Positions 17,308 through 26,095 are shown, numbered from the stretch's first letter. The stretch is DNA of 64,000 nucleotides from Mucilaginibacter ginsenosidivorax (GCF_007971525.1 NZ_CP042437.1:6014001-6078000); one strand, 5' to 3'. Notes: a model not told the origin generated them from the sequence alone. A program made the numbers and translations.

Positions 17308-17604
17308 ATGATTCCCGAAGAGTTTTTGAAACAAATAAAAAAGGAATCGGCTGATATTGAGGCTTTAACTAAGCGAAATTATTTTATTCATCTTAGTAAA
17401 CTGTTTAAAATGATAGCTTATGATGGCGATCGTTTAAATAAAAAGCATAACCTCATGATTACTCCTTATCTGCAATATTTGAGTAACACCGCCCGGAATG
17501 ACTTCAGGGAAGATATGTCTCAGCCCGAAATTGACGAACTTCTTGAAAGTATAAAAACCGAGCTCGATTGTATCATATTCAGGATGAGTCCGACAATCTC
17601 TTAA
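17308..17604 (+). CDS. hypothetical helical protein (98 aa)
   Basis: A soluble, charge-rich, mostly helical protein (MIPEEFLKQIKKESADIE, later LESIKTELDCIIFRM) with no signal or membrane segment. The codon pattern looks coding. It is convergent with the S24-type repressor, whose gene ends 31 bases away. Its upstream region has a possible TATACCTTTGC element near 17256. No domain is recognised; it may belong to the same accessory patch as its neighbours. Confidence 0.55.
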   Translation: MIPEEFLKQIKKESADIEALTKRNYFIHLSKLFKMIAYDGDRLNKKHNLMITPYLQYLSNTARNDFREDMSQPEIDELLESIKTELDCIIFRMSPTIS

Positions 17605-17635
17605 AAGCAGTATCTGCACATCGGTTCTTTTTCGG

Positions 17636-18337
17636 TTAATGATTGTGTTTTTTATGAATATCCTTTACAAGGCAAAGTTTCTTAATATCGGCAATGTTGA
17701 TAGGGAAGGGGGCGTACTTAAGGCGGTTACCAATCATTTCGGTAGTGTTATCCGAGTGGGCTATTACTTCATCGGGGCTATCGCCGGCCAGTAGCCTTTT
17801 ATACATACGGTAATCGCCCCACTCAATATAGTAAACCTCGCCCGGTAATATTTTCTTATCGTGAATAATTTTTAAAGCTACCCAGCACCCGTTTTCCAGG
17901 TATGGATACATGGAGTGTCCCCAAACCGGCAAAGCAAAATCGCAATCCTCGATGCCTGGGAAGTTCATGCGCCCCACTGGTTGGGAATCATTGATATCAT
18001 TATACACTTCTACGCCCGATGCGGTTGCAATAATTTCATACATCGGGATGCCTTCTTCTGCTTTATTTACTGTAATTTTTTCTTGATTAATGGTGGGTTT
18101 CTTGTTGTTTATAAAATCTTTATATTTTTCTTTAAAAATCCTGAATTTTTCTGGATCGATATTTTGCCTGCTCTTTACAATTTCCGTTATGGAGCTGGGC
18201 GAGTTAAAGCCTAACGCTTCTGCAAGCTGCGCATTACCTGCAAACGCTTTTCCTTTTAATTGAGTGTACAAGATAATAAACTCCAATGTTTCGGGGCGAA
18301 TCGTTTTGATTTTATTGGGTTTTGATACATCATCCAT
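17636..18337 (-). CDS. S24 LexA/CI-like transcriptional repressor (233 aa)
   Basis: A phage-type repressor. The N-terminal ~75 residues form a helix-turn-helix (NAQLAEALGFNSPSSITEIV). The C-terminal S24 peptidase-like domain holds the catalytic Ser 142 in WGHSMYPYLENG and Lys 180 in YRMYKRLL, at the right distance for autocleavage. A possible cleavage site is around residues 104-108 (ATASG), where LexA/CI proteins usually have Ala-Gly. It faces away from the 18531 small gene, which has a TATATTTG promoter between them, as in repressor/early-gene pairs. It probably regulates that gene and itself. It may be a relic of a prophage or integrated element. Confidence 0.85.
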   Translation of the reverse strand: MDDVSKPNKIKTIRPETLEFIILYTQLKGKAFAGNAQLAEALGFNSPSSITEIVKSRQNIDPEKFRIFKEKYKDFINNKKPTINQEKITVNKAEEGIPMYEIIATASGVEVYNDINDSQPVGRMNFPGIEDCDFALPVWGHSMYPYLENGCWVALKIIHDKKILPGEVYYIEWGDYRMYKRLLAGDSPDEVIAHSDNTTEMIGNRLKYAPFPINIADIKKLCLVKDIHKKHNH

Positions 18338-18362
18338 GGTAAAAAATAATTACAGATTTTTC

Positions 18363-18394
18363 TTGATTATATTAAAGATAATTCTTTATATTTG
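18363..18394 (+). promoter_or_regulatory. TTG-N21-TATATTTG promoter in repressor divergent region
   Basis: TTG at 18363-18365 and TATATTTG at 18387-18394 fit the Bacteroidetes -33/-7 pattern. It points rightward, toward the 65-aa gene at 18531, away from the S24-type repressor gene. The S24 protein may bind in this AT-rich stretch. Confidence 0.55.
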
Positions 18395-18530
18395 TCCTGT
18401 TATTCATTGCTAATGTAAGTTAAATTAAATCAAAAACAAATTTAATTGCATAAATTTTAAAGAAATTAAATACAGAGGAATGTTTTAGCAATTAATAATA
18501 GAAAATATAAATAATCAAAAATTTAAATAT

Positions 18531-18728
18531 ATGCATATCGCCTACTCAGCCTTAAACCAACCAAATACGCCGACATTATTGTCGCAGAAATTTACTGTTG
18601 ATGGTAATAATGATCTTCCCGAACCGCTGCTGCGTTACCAGGCCTATTTGGCCGCCTGTCAAAAACTAAGCAAAGAAATTACCGCTATTCAGAAACACAG
18701 CCCCGGCTGGATGCCTGTTTTCCGTTGA
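18531..18728 (+). CDS. small hypothetical protein (65 aa), first gene opposite the repressor
   Basis: A 65-codon frame beginning at ATG 18531 (MHIAYSALNQPNTPTLLSQK). The C-terminal half is helical and amphipathic (RYQAYLAACQKLSKEITAIQ). No domain is recognised. Its position, ~130 bases downstream of a strong TATATTTG element and divergent from an S24 repressor, is like that of small phage early or regulatory genes. Function unknown. Downstream to ~18850 is repeat-like filler (CAGTTTGCAG words and GAACCAATAAAC). Confidence 0.5.
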   Translation: MHIAYSALNQPNTPTLLSQKFTVDGNNDLPEPLLRYQAYLAACQKLSKEITAIQKHSPGWMPVFR

Positions 18729-18856
18729 GCGGTTTGCAGTTGCCGGATTGAAGGACAGCAGTTGTCAGTTTGCAGATAACAGTTTGCAGCACTTACGCCG
18801 GCAGTCCCCTGCCAGGTAATGACCAATGATTAAATGAACCAATAAACTAACTAAAA

Positions 18857-19267
18857 ATGAAAATTGCACAAAAATTAAAAGATCAACTATGGTGGATGAT
18901 TATATCTGTTGATTACGATTACAGTCGTATAGCCATTGCCGATCATGACCTTACAGATGATATCCTGATTTTATGGCTGGAGGACAAGCAGGATTTTAAA
19001 AATTCGCTGGATGAGTGTTTACAGCTGGATGTAAAAGCACGGGATTTTGCAAAAGTAATTAAGAACGAAAATCTTAATAGTTACGAGGGTAGCAAAATGC
19101 ACCCCACAAAAAACTTTGTGTATAAAGCCCGCATCGAAATTAATAGCCCGCTTAAATGGTACCAGGAGGATGCATCGGCTGTGGAACAACAATGGGCGCG
19201 GGAAGCAACATTAAAGGCTATACTTACTCAACTTGTAGAAACGGAAGCTGCCGGAACTTATGATTAA
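18857..19267 (+). CDS. hypothetical protein (136 aa)
   Basis: A soluble acidic protein, with ATG at 18857. It opens with a helix (MKIAQKLKDQLWWMIISVDY), then beta/alpha alternation (HDLTDDILILWLEDKQDF) and a helical C-terminus rich in Ala and Glu. No signal peptide and no recognised family. It lies between the repressor pair and an opposite-strand hypothetical gene; no gene order links it to a pathway. The following gap (19268-19476) is AT-rich with no gene. Confidence 0.55.
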   Translation: MKIAQKLKDQLWWMIISVDYDYSRIAIADHDLTDDILILWLEDKQDFKNSLDECLQLDVKARDFAKVIKNENLNSYEGSKMHPTKNFVYKARIEINSPLKWYQEDASAVEQQWAREATLKAILTQLVETEAAGTYD

Positions 19268-19476
19268 ATTTATGCCAATTGGAATTTATTACATATGTTT
19301 TGCGCCTGCTCAATCAGCTTTAATCTGGTGCTCTGCAATCCGGATGCCTGAAAATGAATTAAAATCAGCATAATAAAAATTTAGTACGTTGATTTTAATT
19401 CATTTCTAATTCGGCTATAGATCCTTTATTTAATATATGATATGAGTTTCGCCGGCCTGATTTATTATCTGATTTA

Positions 19477-19815
19477 CTATTTTACTTTTACCTGTTGCTG
19501 TTCTTTTTCCAGTTGTTCTATCAGTTCCTCCACTTCGCTTAGTGCCTCTGCCGGCTGGCTGGCATAATTTAGCTTACGGAAGCGCCATTGGGCAAACGCA
19601 GGTTCCTGGAAACGGTTTATAAGTTTAAAAAACTTAGGGAAATTGTGTACTTCTTCCAATAATATGCCTGTAACAATGCCATTATTATCCAATATTTCAC
19701 GAATGGTATATTCCTTATCCCTGGTTATCCAAATCTCAAAATCGCGCCGTATTTCTTCGCTTTTTTCTGGATCTATTTTGTCATTAATGCAAATTACCTT
19801 ATCTCCTGGTTTCAT
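19477..19815 (-). CDS. hypothetical protein (112 aa)
   Basis: A small soluble protein starting MKPGDKVICINDKI, then a charged helix and beta strands (EYTIREILDNNGIVTGILLE) and a Glu/Gln-rich coiled C-terminus (EVEELIEQLEKEQQQVKVK). The first ~70 residues look like a small SH3-like barrel with KPGDKVICINDK. Similar proteins occur in Bacteroidetes accessory regions, but I do not know a function. It is transcribed away from the 20073 gene. Confidence 0.6.
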   Translation of the reverse strand: MKPGDKVICINDKIDPEKSEEIRRDFEIWITRDKEYTIREILDNNGIVTGILLEEVHNFPKFFKLINRFQEPAFAQWRFRKLNYASQPAEALSEVEELIEQLEKEQQQVKVK

Positions 19816-20072
19816 ATAATGTAAGCGTTTTAAAATGTTGTTTTGTTTGCACTATATTAAGTAAATACAAAGTACCGCTTTTTAAAGCAGATAAAAAAAG
19901 AGCTTGTTAATTATGGACTGTTAAAACAATAAATAGGGTAAAACACTTGACCCTGGCCTTTTTTTAATTAACCCTCTGTTAAGTTGTTAAAAACTTTTAT
20001 TAAATATTCGGCAACCAAAGGTTTAAAATTAGCGTATTACACAAGTAGTTAGTTACAATTAATTTTAATGTT

Positions 20073-20402
20073 ATGGACGCTTTTTACTTTTTTGTAATCC
20101 TGGGATCCGCCGCTGTGTTTTTAATATTATACTTTGATAAACAACAGCGCCGTAAAGTGAATCAAATATTACATCAAACCAACGATGTTGAGCCTTTATT
20201 GCTAATGCAAAGCCTTGGCCAAAAGCTGGATAGGTTAAATAGTGTTTTTAACAATACCTCTGCCCCCTCAAACGCCGAACAACAATTTCAAAAGCTAACA
20301 TCTGATTATAAATCAGGACGAATAAGTATTGCCACATATAATAAGCATCTCAGCGAATTACTACGCATGGTGGAGGTTCCGAAACAAGAAATACGGTACT
20401 AA
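20073..20402 (+). CDS. small membrane-anchored SHOCT-like protein (109 aa)
   Basis: One N-terminal transmembrane segment (FYFFVILGSAAVFLILYF) is followed by DKQQRRKV and a C-terminal module (FQKLTSDYKSGRISIATYNK) with the SHOCT pattern. The architecture and several words (KQQ..KV, the Gly-Lys/Arg-Ile turn) match the 15723-16079 product, so the two are likely paralogues. Function unknown. A TTCATTGG-family inverted-repeat element begins 9 bases after its stop codon. Confidence 0.65.
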   Translation: MDAFYFFVILGSAAVFLILYFDKQQRRKVNQILHQTNDVEPLLLMQSLGQKLDRLNSVFNNTSAPSNAEQQFQKLTSDYKSGRISIATYNKHLSELLRMVEVPKQEIRY

Positions 20403-20410
20403 CTGGCCAG

Positions 20411-20544
20411 TTGTTCATTAATTCATTGGTCTTATCTGGTTGGATCACCAGCTAGGGCCAATGATTGTTTTGTGCTTTAAAGTTTTTGCCCTCTATGCCC
20501 GCGTTCCAATGAACCAATGAACCAATGAACCAATTGAACTAATG
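20411..20544. repeat. inverted tandem-word element, TTCATTGG family (copy 3)
   Basis: It has the same core as 7961-8086 (TTCATTGGTCTTATCTGGTT, CACCAG) and the same CTATGCCCGCGTTCC segment, then four GAACCAATGAAC-type words as the right arm. It lies between the SHOCT-like gene and the HTH gene. Confidence 0.85.
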
Positions 20545-20573
20545 AACAAATTGCTTATTATTGCAGGCATAAT

Positions 20574-20936
20574 ATGTCTGACGAAGCAATAATAAAACGG
20601 TTAAAAGTAATTGTACAGGAGCACGGCGGCCAAATGGGCTTAGCCACGGCTATCGGTGTCGACCAGGGTTTTATCAGCAAGGTGGTTAACAAAAAACAGG
20701 ATATTAGTTACTATCTTATCCGAAAACTTTGTTTCCAGCTTAAATACTCGCCAGAATGGCTTATTCTGGGTACCGGCGAAAAAAAGATCAACAAACCCGA
20801 ATCGGCCAAATTAATTACCGAAATACAAATGATGCGTACTGAGGTTGATATTTTGCAGGCGCGTATGCGTGCCTATGAAATAGAATTGAAAGAGTTGCGC
20901 GATCAACTGCACAATGAGGGCAGAAAAGCGGTTTAG
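20574..20936 (+). CDS. XRE-like helix-turn-helix regulator (120 aa)
   Basis: The N-terminal ~65 residues form an HTH (GLATAIGVDQGFISKVVNKK). The ~45-residue C-terminus is a coiled coil (MRTEVDILQARMRAYEIELK), probably a dimerisation helix. The pattern resembles phage Cro/CI-type DNA-binding proteins without a peptidase domain. No S24-type catalytic Ser is present. Its target is unknown; the upstream repeat could hold a promoter. It may form one regulatory system with the S24 protein at 17636-18337. Confidence 0.7.
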   Translation: MSDEAIIKRLKVIVQEHGGQMGLATAIGVDQGFISKVVNKKQDISYYLIRKLCFQLKYSPEWLILGTGEKKINKPESAKLITEIQMMRTEVDILQARMRAYEIELKELRDQLHNEGRKAV

Positions 20937-21047
20937 TAACCCTAAAATCAGAATTAAAAGTCAAAAAATATAAATGGACCTGGTTTCGTAATGAGGCCTG
21001 GTTTTTTTATGGGCCTAAGGTTTTCCGGACTATAAGTGCCATTCTTG

Positions 21048-23282
21048 TTATTTGCAATACTTTGCAATAACCGCCGGGGCATCTTTCGATCCAAATTCGG
21101 CGGCTTTATTCATATCGGCACATGCCCCAGCTTTATCATTAAGCGCTATTTTGGCAAGGCCGCGTTGCAAATAGGCACGTGAGTGTTTCAAATTAAGCTT
21201 TATAGCCTGGTTGCAATCGGCAACTGCACCTGCGGCATCCTTTAGGTTTACCTTGGCAGCGGCACGGTCGGTGTAGGTATCGGCGCTGTTGGGGTCGGCT
21301 TTTAGGGCAGCTGCAAAATCTTCATTTACACCTTGCGCATCGCCCAGGTAGCTTTTGGCTATGCCGCTATGAGCCAGCGCCCTGGCGTAGGTAGGGTTAA
21401 GATAAATGGCGTTATGGTAGTCGTCTGCTGCGCCTGCATAATCTTTTAAAATAAGCCTCAGATCGCCCCTGAATAAAAAAGTTTCTTCGTTTGAAAATAT
21501 GGAAACAGCCCTGTCAAGGTCTTTCATAGCTGCTTTATAGTTGCCTTGTTTGGTTTCTATGTAGCCTTTATTTTGATACGGCAAAGCCGCGGCATCAGAT
21601 GTGGAATCGATTTTTAAAGAGGTATTAAAATCGGCCATTGCACCCGCGTAATCGTCTTTAGTAGCCTTAACCAAGCCGCGTTTAAGTAGTATGGCGGTGT
21701 TTTTAGGGTTTTTAGCCAGGCCCGCGTCAAAATCGGCCAATGCACCGGCAAGATCGCCTCCTGCAGCCTTAGCCTCGCCGCGGTGCAGGTAGAAATTTGA
21801 ATTGACCGGGTTTAGCGCGATAGCGGCGGTAAATAATTGTACGCCATTGGCTGTGTATTTATAAAAATTGCTCACATTTCCCAGCCGTGTGTAAGCTTCT
21901 TCTTTTTTTGGTGCTATAGCTATCAGTTTTTCAAAATCCCTTACAGCGCCAATCTTATCATTCATCTTATCTTTTTCAATAGCGCGGTTTAAATAAGCGT
22001 ACGTGTAGTTTGGATTTGCCTGAATGGCTTTTGTGTAATCATTTATAGCCGCCACCATATCACCAAGATCGCGGTGAGTGTCGCCGCGCACCAAATAGGC
22101 TTCGTCGCTTTTGCCGTTAATGGCTATGGCCAGGGCAAGGTCGGCCATTACGCCGCTGGTGTCCTTCATGGCCAGTTTTGCTTTACTGCGGCTTATATAG
22201 CCATTTATGTTTTTAGGATCAATAGCTATTGCAGTATCGGCATCCAGTTTAGCTCCTGAAGGGTTATTTGCAGATAGCTTTGCATATGACCGGCTTTGGT
22301 AGGCTTCGGCACTCCTGTTCCCTAAACTAATTGACTTGTTGAAGTCATCCATAGCGGCCTCATAATTATTCATGTTGCTCTCAACTACACCACGGTAAAG
22401 ATATAGCAGGGCAAGTTGGGGATGCTGCGCAATTGATTTGTTAAAATAGTCAAGCGCGCCTTTACTGTCGCCCATTTTGCCCTGGGTATTGGCCAGGTAA
22501 AGAAAAACATTTTTGAGCTCCGGATTTATCGAGGCTGCCTTCTTGTAATCCTCAATAGCGCCCTTAAAATCCTGTAGTTCGGCTTTGGCATTTGCACGAT
22601 ATAAAAAAGCTTCGGCGTTTTGAGGGTTAATACTTATGGCGATTGTATAGTCGGCAACTGCTCCATTCTGGTCACCCATGCTTGCTTTTGCACCGGCGCG
22701 GTACCCATAAACGACACCTTTTTGGGGATTTAGTTTGATGGCGATATTATAATCGTCAATGGCAGCAGCAAAATTTCCTTTGTTGTTTTTAGCTATGCCT
22801 CTATATTCATAAATCTCTGCCCTATCCGGCGATAGCTGTAAGGCTATCGTAAAATCGGCAATGGCACCTGCATAGTCTTTAAGGTTTGATTTTGCATTGC
22901 CCCGATAGAGGAACATTTCGGCCGTTTTGGGCCCCAGTGCAATTGCCCGGTTAAAATCGTCAATAGCAGCCTGGTAGTCCTGCACATTACTTTCGGCATT
23001 TGCTTTATAAAAATATGCGGTAGTAAAATCGGGCTTGAGGGCAACAGTTTTAGTATAATCGGCAATGGCCGACTTAAAATCACGGAGGTTGCCATTTGCG
23101 TTTGCACGATAGAAATAAGCATCGCTGCTTTTATCATTTAATTCGATAGCCCTTGTGAAATTTTGAACAGCTCCTTTATAGTCTTTTTCATTAGCCCTGG
23201 CATTTCCGTTTTGGATATAAGTGTTTGCTGTTTGAGCAAATGTAGTAACCGGTAAAAGTAGGAGGAATAGGACTTTTTTCAT
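21048..23282 (-). CDS. secreted TPR-repeat protein (744 aa)
   Basis: After a signal peptide (KKVLFLLLLPVTTFAQ) comes an almost unbroken array of about 20 tetratricopeptide repeats of 34 residues (recurrent FKSAIADYTKTVALKPDFTT pattern with Tyr/Ala/Pro at TPR positions). It has no catalytic domain. Secreted TPR proteins of this kind are usual in Bacteroidetes and act as scaffolds. The C-terminus (ACADMNKAAEFGSKDAPAVI) resembles the last capping helices. It stands alone and is transcribed leftward. Repeats similar at DNA level are expected and are not mobile elements. Confidence 0.9.
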   Translation of the reverse strand: MKKVLFLLLLPVTTFAQTANTYIQNGNARANEKDYKGAVQNFTRAIELNDKSSDAYFYRANANGNLRDFKSAIADYTKTVALKPDFTTAYFYKANAESNVQDYQAAIDDFNRAIALGPKTAEMFLYRGNAKSNLKDYAGAIADFTIALQLSPDRAEIYEYRGIAKNNKGNFAAAIDDYNIAIKLNPQKGVVYGYRAGAKASMGDQNGAVADYTIAISINPQNAEAFLYRANAKAELQDFKGAIEDYKKAASINPELKNVFLYLANTQGKMGDSKGALDYFNKSIAQHPQLALLYLYRGVVESNMNNYEAAMDDFNKSISLGNRSAEAYQSRSYAKLSANNPSGAKLDADTAIAIDPKNINGYISRSKAKLAMKDTSGVMADLALAIAINGKSDEAYLVRGDTHRDLGDMVAAINDYTKAIQANPNYTYAYLNRAIEKDKMNDKIGAVRDFEKLIAIAPKKEEAYTRLGNVSNFYKYTANGVQLFTAAIALNPVNSNFYLHRGEAKAAGGDLAGALADFDAGLAKNPKNTAILLKRGLVKATKDDYAGAMADFNTSLKIDSTSDAAALPYQNKGYIETKQGNYKAAMKDLDRAVSIFSNEETFLFRGDLRLILKDYAGAADDYHNAIYLNPTYARALAHSGIAKSYLGDAQGVNEDFAAALKADPNSADTYTDRAAAKVNLKDAAGAVADCNQAIKLNLKHSRAYLQRGLAKIALNDKAGACADMNKAAEFGSKDAPAVIAKYCK

Positions 23283-23505
23283 TTAAGAAATGGCTGTTGA
23301 TCAAATGTCGATAAAAATACCGATATCGGTAGAGCAAAGGCTATACCGAAAGCCAATGTATTGAAATTTTGGCAAAAATATCTGTGGAATTATACGGTAG
23401 AGGAATTTTGGGGCATAATAGCCCCATTTGTACCTGAGTTATTCACCAGGCGATAGAATCAAATTACCGCTGCATTAACCTTAATACCCAAAACGACTTG
23501 TGGTT

Positions 23506-23712
23506 TTAATCTTCCAATATCTGGCCGCGTTTTTTACCATAGCTAATGGCAGCGGTGCAAATCACTATGCAAAAAATAAGCCCTGTTTCAATACCAATGT
23601 GGGTTAACGGTATGCTGCCCGGGTTTTTTGAAAGTAAAACGCCTGCGTCTGGTAATAGCAACCCAAATAATGGGAAGCAAAAAAACATTCTTAATATTAT
23701 TAATTTTTCCAT
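23506..23712 (-). CDS. small membrane protein (68 aa), paralogue of 38642-38863
   Basis: Two predicted membrane helices: LILRMFFCFPLFGLLLP at the N-terminus and HIGIETGLIFCIVICTAAI near the end. The start at ATG 23712 (MEKL) is chosen because it aligns with the MKKL start of the 38642-38863 product. Both share the order KL..LR.F.C.PL, then a polar loop with a P.TH/P.IH pair and a second helix. No known family. Its gene is isolated between the TPR protein and the UPF0060 gene. Confidence 0.65.
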   Translation of the reverse strand: MEKLIILRMFFCFPLFGLLLPDAGVLLSKNPGSIPLTHIGIETGLIFCIVICTAAISYGKKRGQILED

Positions 23713-23922
23713 AATTATTAACATTTAGTATGATAATACTAAGGTAGTGATTATTTTGTTATAATTTAAATAAAAAGTAAAACTTAACTATAATACAAAT
23801 TCAACTGTGCTTTGTTTTTTTATTTATTGCTTTTTAGATATTATTTTGCTGAGACAATGATGGAGATCATGCCGTTAATCTGATCAGCAAATAGAAAAAA
23901 ATGCCGTTGAATAGCAACGTGT

Positions 23923-24255
23923 TTATTTTCCGCGCGGTGTAAAAATGATAATGCATGCACCTGCCAAAGCTACCAGGGCCCCAATTACATCGTACCTGTC
24001 GGGCTTAAAACCGTCAACACGCCAGGCCCATAGGAGTGCCATTAAAATGAAAATGCCTCCATAGGCTGCGTATACCCGCCCAAAGCCGGCCGATTGCCAG
24101 GTTGCTACCACACCGTAAGCGGCCAGTATAATGCCGCCCAAAATGCCATACCACATTGGTTTATCCTGTTTTAACCATTGCCATATTAAATAGCCGCCGC
24201 CAATTTCGCACAAACCGGCAACTATAAAAACTACAAGCGAGCGGAGGATGTTCAT
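23923..24255 (-). CDS. UPF0060 (YnfA-like) membrane protein (110 aa)
   Basis: A four-helix inner-membrane protein of the SMR/EamA fold group. Hallmarks are AGLCEIGGGYLIWQWLKQ and VYAAYGGIFILMALLWAWRV, and the length with the internal ATG at 24255 is 110, the usual family length; the upstream ATG at 24300 would add 15 polar residues and is less likely. The C-terminus (PDRYDVIGALVALAGACIII) contains the last helix. Function is unproven in this family (suggested efflux). It stands alone. Confidence 0.9.
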   Translation of the reverse strand: MNILRSLVVFIVAGLCEIGGGYLIWQWLKQDKPMWYGILGGIILAAYGVVATWQSAGFGRVYAAYGGIFILMALLWAWRVDGFKPDRYDVIGALVALAGACIIIFTPRGK

Positions 24256-24521
24256 GCCGCAAAATAATAGTTTTAAGGTTAGATTTTGGCCGTTTGGCAA
24301 GAAAGTTATTTTTTGAGTAAACCAACTTTCATTTTTGCCAAGCGGCAGCTATGCGAACCATTTACGCAATTTTGTTGTTGTATCCTACGAGCTGGCAAGC
24401 ATCGCGAGCCTTTTTAACAGCATTGTACCCCGTTAAAACACCTACTGTGCTATGGGTTAAAACACGGGGTGCTTACACTTGTTTATGCGCGGCCCGCGTG
24501 ATAGTTTTGGTAAACTATACA

Positions 24522-24740
24522 ATGGAATCATTTGAATTACAAGTTGACCAAAGAACCTACAAGGTTATACAGTCGGCTATAGGAAAAACTACAGTTTTTA
24601 GCGTTTTTAGTCATTCTTCATTTCATACCATAACTAAGGTAGGTGCCGACTGCTGGGAGGTGGTTGAGCATCGCTTCGGGAATCACCAAATTCCTTTACA
24701 GGTAATAGGCAAAAGTATCGATGATTATTTTGGTTTATAA
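24522..24740 (+). CDS. hypothetical small protein (72 aa)
   Basis: Chosen start is ATG 24522 (MESFELQVDQRTYKVIQ). A longer in-frame start at 24351 exists, but the extra residues look unlike a protein N-terminus. The 72 residues are beta-rich with SFHTITKVGADCWEVVEHRF and end DDYFGL. No domain is recognised; similar short Bacteroidetes proteins exist. It lies alone; two candidate small RNAs follow in the 515-base gap downstream. Confidence 0.6.
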   Translation: MESFELQVDQRTYKVIQSAIGKTTVFSVFSHSSFHTITKVGADCWEVVEHRFGNHQIPLQVIGKSIDDYFGL

Positions 24741-24852
24741 TCAGCATTACACCTTAATAGGCTTTAGCGGAAACCTGGTTATGTTATTTAACTAAATTGA
24801 AAAATATATTTTCTTTTTAATTATAATAAATTGGTTTTATTCCAAAAAGTTG

Positions 24853-24932
24853 TATCTTGTGGTTGATATAACGACTTATAAACCTAAATTTAATATCCCC
24901 TGCCTGGTTGCGCTGCAAACCGGGCATTTTTA
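24853..24932 (+). ncRNA. candidate small RNA or orphan leader (~70 nt)
   Basis: TATCTTGT at 24853-24860 (near TAnnTTTG) has a TTGG about 22 bases upstream. About 40 bases later a hairpin with a T run (TGCCTGGTT/AACCGGGCA, 24901-24932) ends the stretch. No start codon or neighbouring gene explains it. It lies in the 24741-25255 gap, which otherwise shows no gene. Confidence 0.35.
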
Positions 24933-25035
24933 TTTGTGGTATTTAGCAGTTACACGTAAAATCCCCAATTAAAAAGCCGTAAAATCCGAATGATGAATCC
25001 GTATTACCCCTGTTAATTTTAAGATGGAGATAGGA

Positions 25036-25116
25036 TACTTTTGAATAATAAGTTATGTAATCAGGGACAATAGCTTAGGGGCAGCCGCCTGCAGTAATGC
25101 AGCGGCTGTTTTTTTG
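25036..25116 (+). ncRNA. candidate small RNA (~65 nt) with promoter and terminator
   Basis: TACTTTTG at 25036-25043 matches the -7 consensus. A predicted transcript from about 25050 runs to a strong hairpin (CAGCCGC/GCGGCTG, 25082-25108) followed by T7. No reading frame of any length lies between. No clear -33 TTG. Its direction is the same as that of the ThuA gene 140 bases further on. Confidence 0.4.
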
Positions 25117-25201
25117 GCTGGATTTCACTGGTTGCATGAGATTTCACCGACTTGCAGCAAATCATACAACTACTTTAAATCTTAATGGATGTGCATCTAT
25201 T

Positions 25202-25209
25202 TATTTTTG
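25202..25209 (+). promoter_or_regulatory. TATTTTTG -7 element of ThuA gene
   Basis: It matches TAnnTTTG and would start transcription near 25216, giving a leader of about 40 bases for the gene at 25256. No clear -33 motif. Confidence 0.4.
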
Positions 25210-25255
25210 AATAAAAATGGCTTAGCTTTATGCTCAATAAACCAAAACATCAACC

Positions 25256-26095
25256 ATGAATATCCGTGTTTCAAAACTCGCTGTGCTGACAGCTATTCTG
25301 TGTATTGTTTGCCTGAGTTTTTTTACAGCTGGCGCACAAAAAAATAAGCCTTTTAAAGTAATAGCTTTTTATACCGGTCGTAATGATAAGGCCCATATCA
25401 GCTTTATGCACGAGGCCAATAAGCGTTTTCCGGAGATAGGAAAAAAATACAATTTCACCTACGATTCTACTAACAATTGGAGCAATATGAATGCTGCTTT
25501 CCTGGCCAAATACCAGGTGGTATTGTTTTTAGATACCCGGCCTGATGACCCTGCTCAGCGTGCCGCGTTTGAAAAGTACATAAAAAACGGGGGCGGCTGG
25601 ATGGGTTTCCACTTTTCGGCTTTTGCGCTTACTCCTTCAGATTATCCTCAAAACTGGGATTGGTACCATAACGAGTTCCTGGGATCAGGCCAATATGTAA
25701 GCAATACCTGGCACCCAACCCCGGCCATTTTAAGGGTAGAGGACGCTAGACACCCGGTAACCCGTGGCCTGCCTGTCACCTTTAAAACCCAGCCTAACGA
25801 ATGGTACCGATGGGAGCATGATTTGCGCAAGAACCCGGATATTGAGATCTTGTTAACTATCGACTCGGCCAGTTTTCCGCTGGGTAACGGGCCTAAGCAA
25901 TATGAAATATGGCACAGCGGTTACTACCCCGTGGTATGGACAAATAAAAAATACCGTATGGTTTATTTTAACATGGGCCACAATGATATGGATTATGACG
26001 GAGGCACTAACCGTACTTTATCTTACACCTTTGATAACGATACGCAAAACCAGTTGCTTATCAATAGTTTGTTGTGGCTGGGCAGAGGGAAGTAG
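25256..26095 (+). CDS. ThuA-domain protein, secreted (279 aa)
   Basis: A ThuA-like protein with a signal peptide (VLTAILCIVCLSFFTAGAQ). The domain begins with FKVIAFYTGRNDKAHISF and includes YQVVLFLDTRPDDPAQRAAF and GWMGFHFSAFAL, then the Trp-rich HNEFLG and WHPTPAILRVED blocks and the final strand (MVYFNMGHNDMDYD). The family is a glutamine-amidotransferase-like fold used in trehalose and other sugar metabolism, often secreted in Bacteroidetes. The substrate is not known. A TATTTTTG element lies ~50 bases upstream. A palindrome at ~26100 follows its stop. Confidence 0.85.
   Translation: MNIRVSKLAVLTAILCIVCLSFFTAGAQKNKPFKVIAFYTGRNDKAHISFMHEANKRFPEIGKKYNFTYDSTNNWSNMNAAFLAKYQVVLFLDTRPDDPAQRAAFEKYIKNGGGWMGFHFSAFALTPSDYPQNWDWYHNEFLGSGQYVSNTWHPTPAILRVEDARHPVTRGLPVTFKTQPNEWYRWEHDLRKNPDIEILLTIDSASFPLGNGPKQYEIWHSGYYPVVWTNKKYRMVYFNMGHNDMDYDGGTNRTLSYTFDNDTQNQLLINSLLWLGRGK

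Noticed and set aside
24351..24521. longer start of the 72-aa gene
   Set aside because: The extra 57 residues lack protein-like pattern; the internal ATG gives a compact product.
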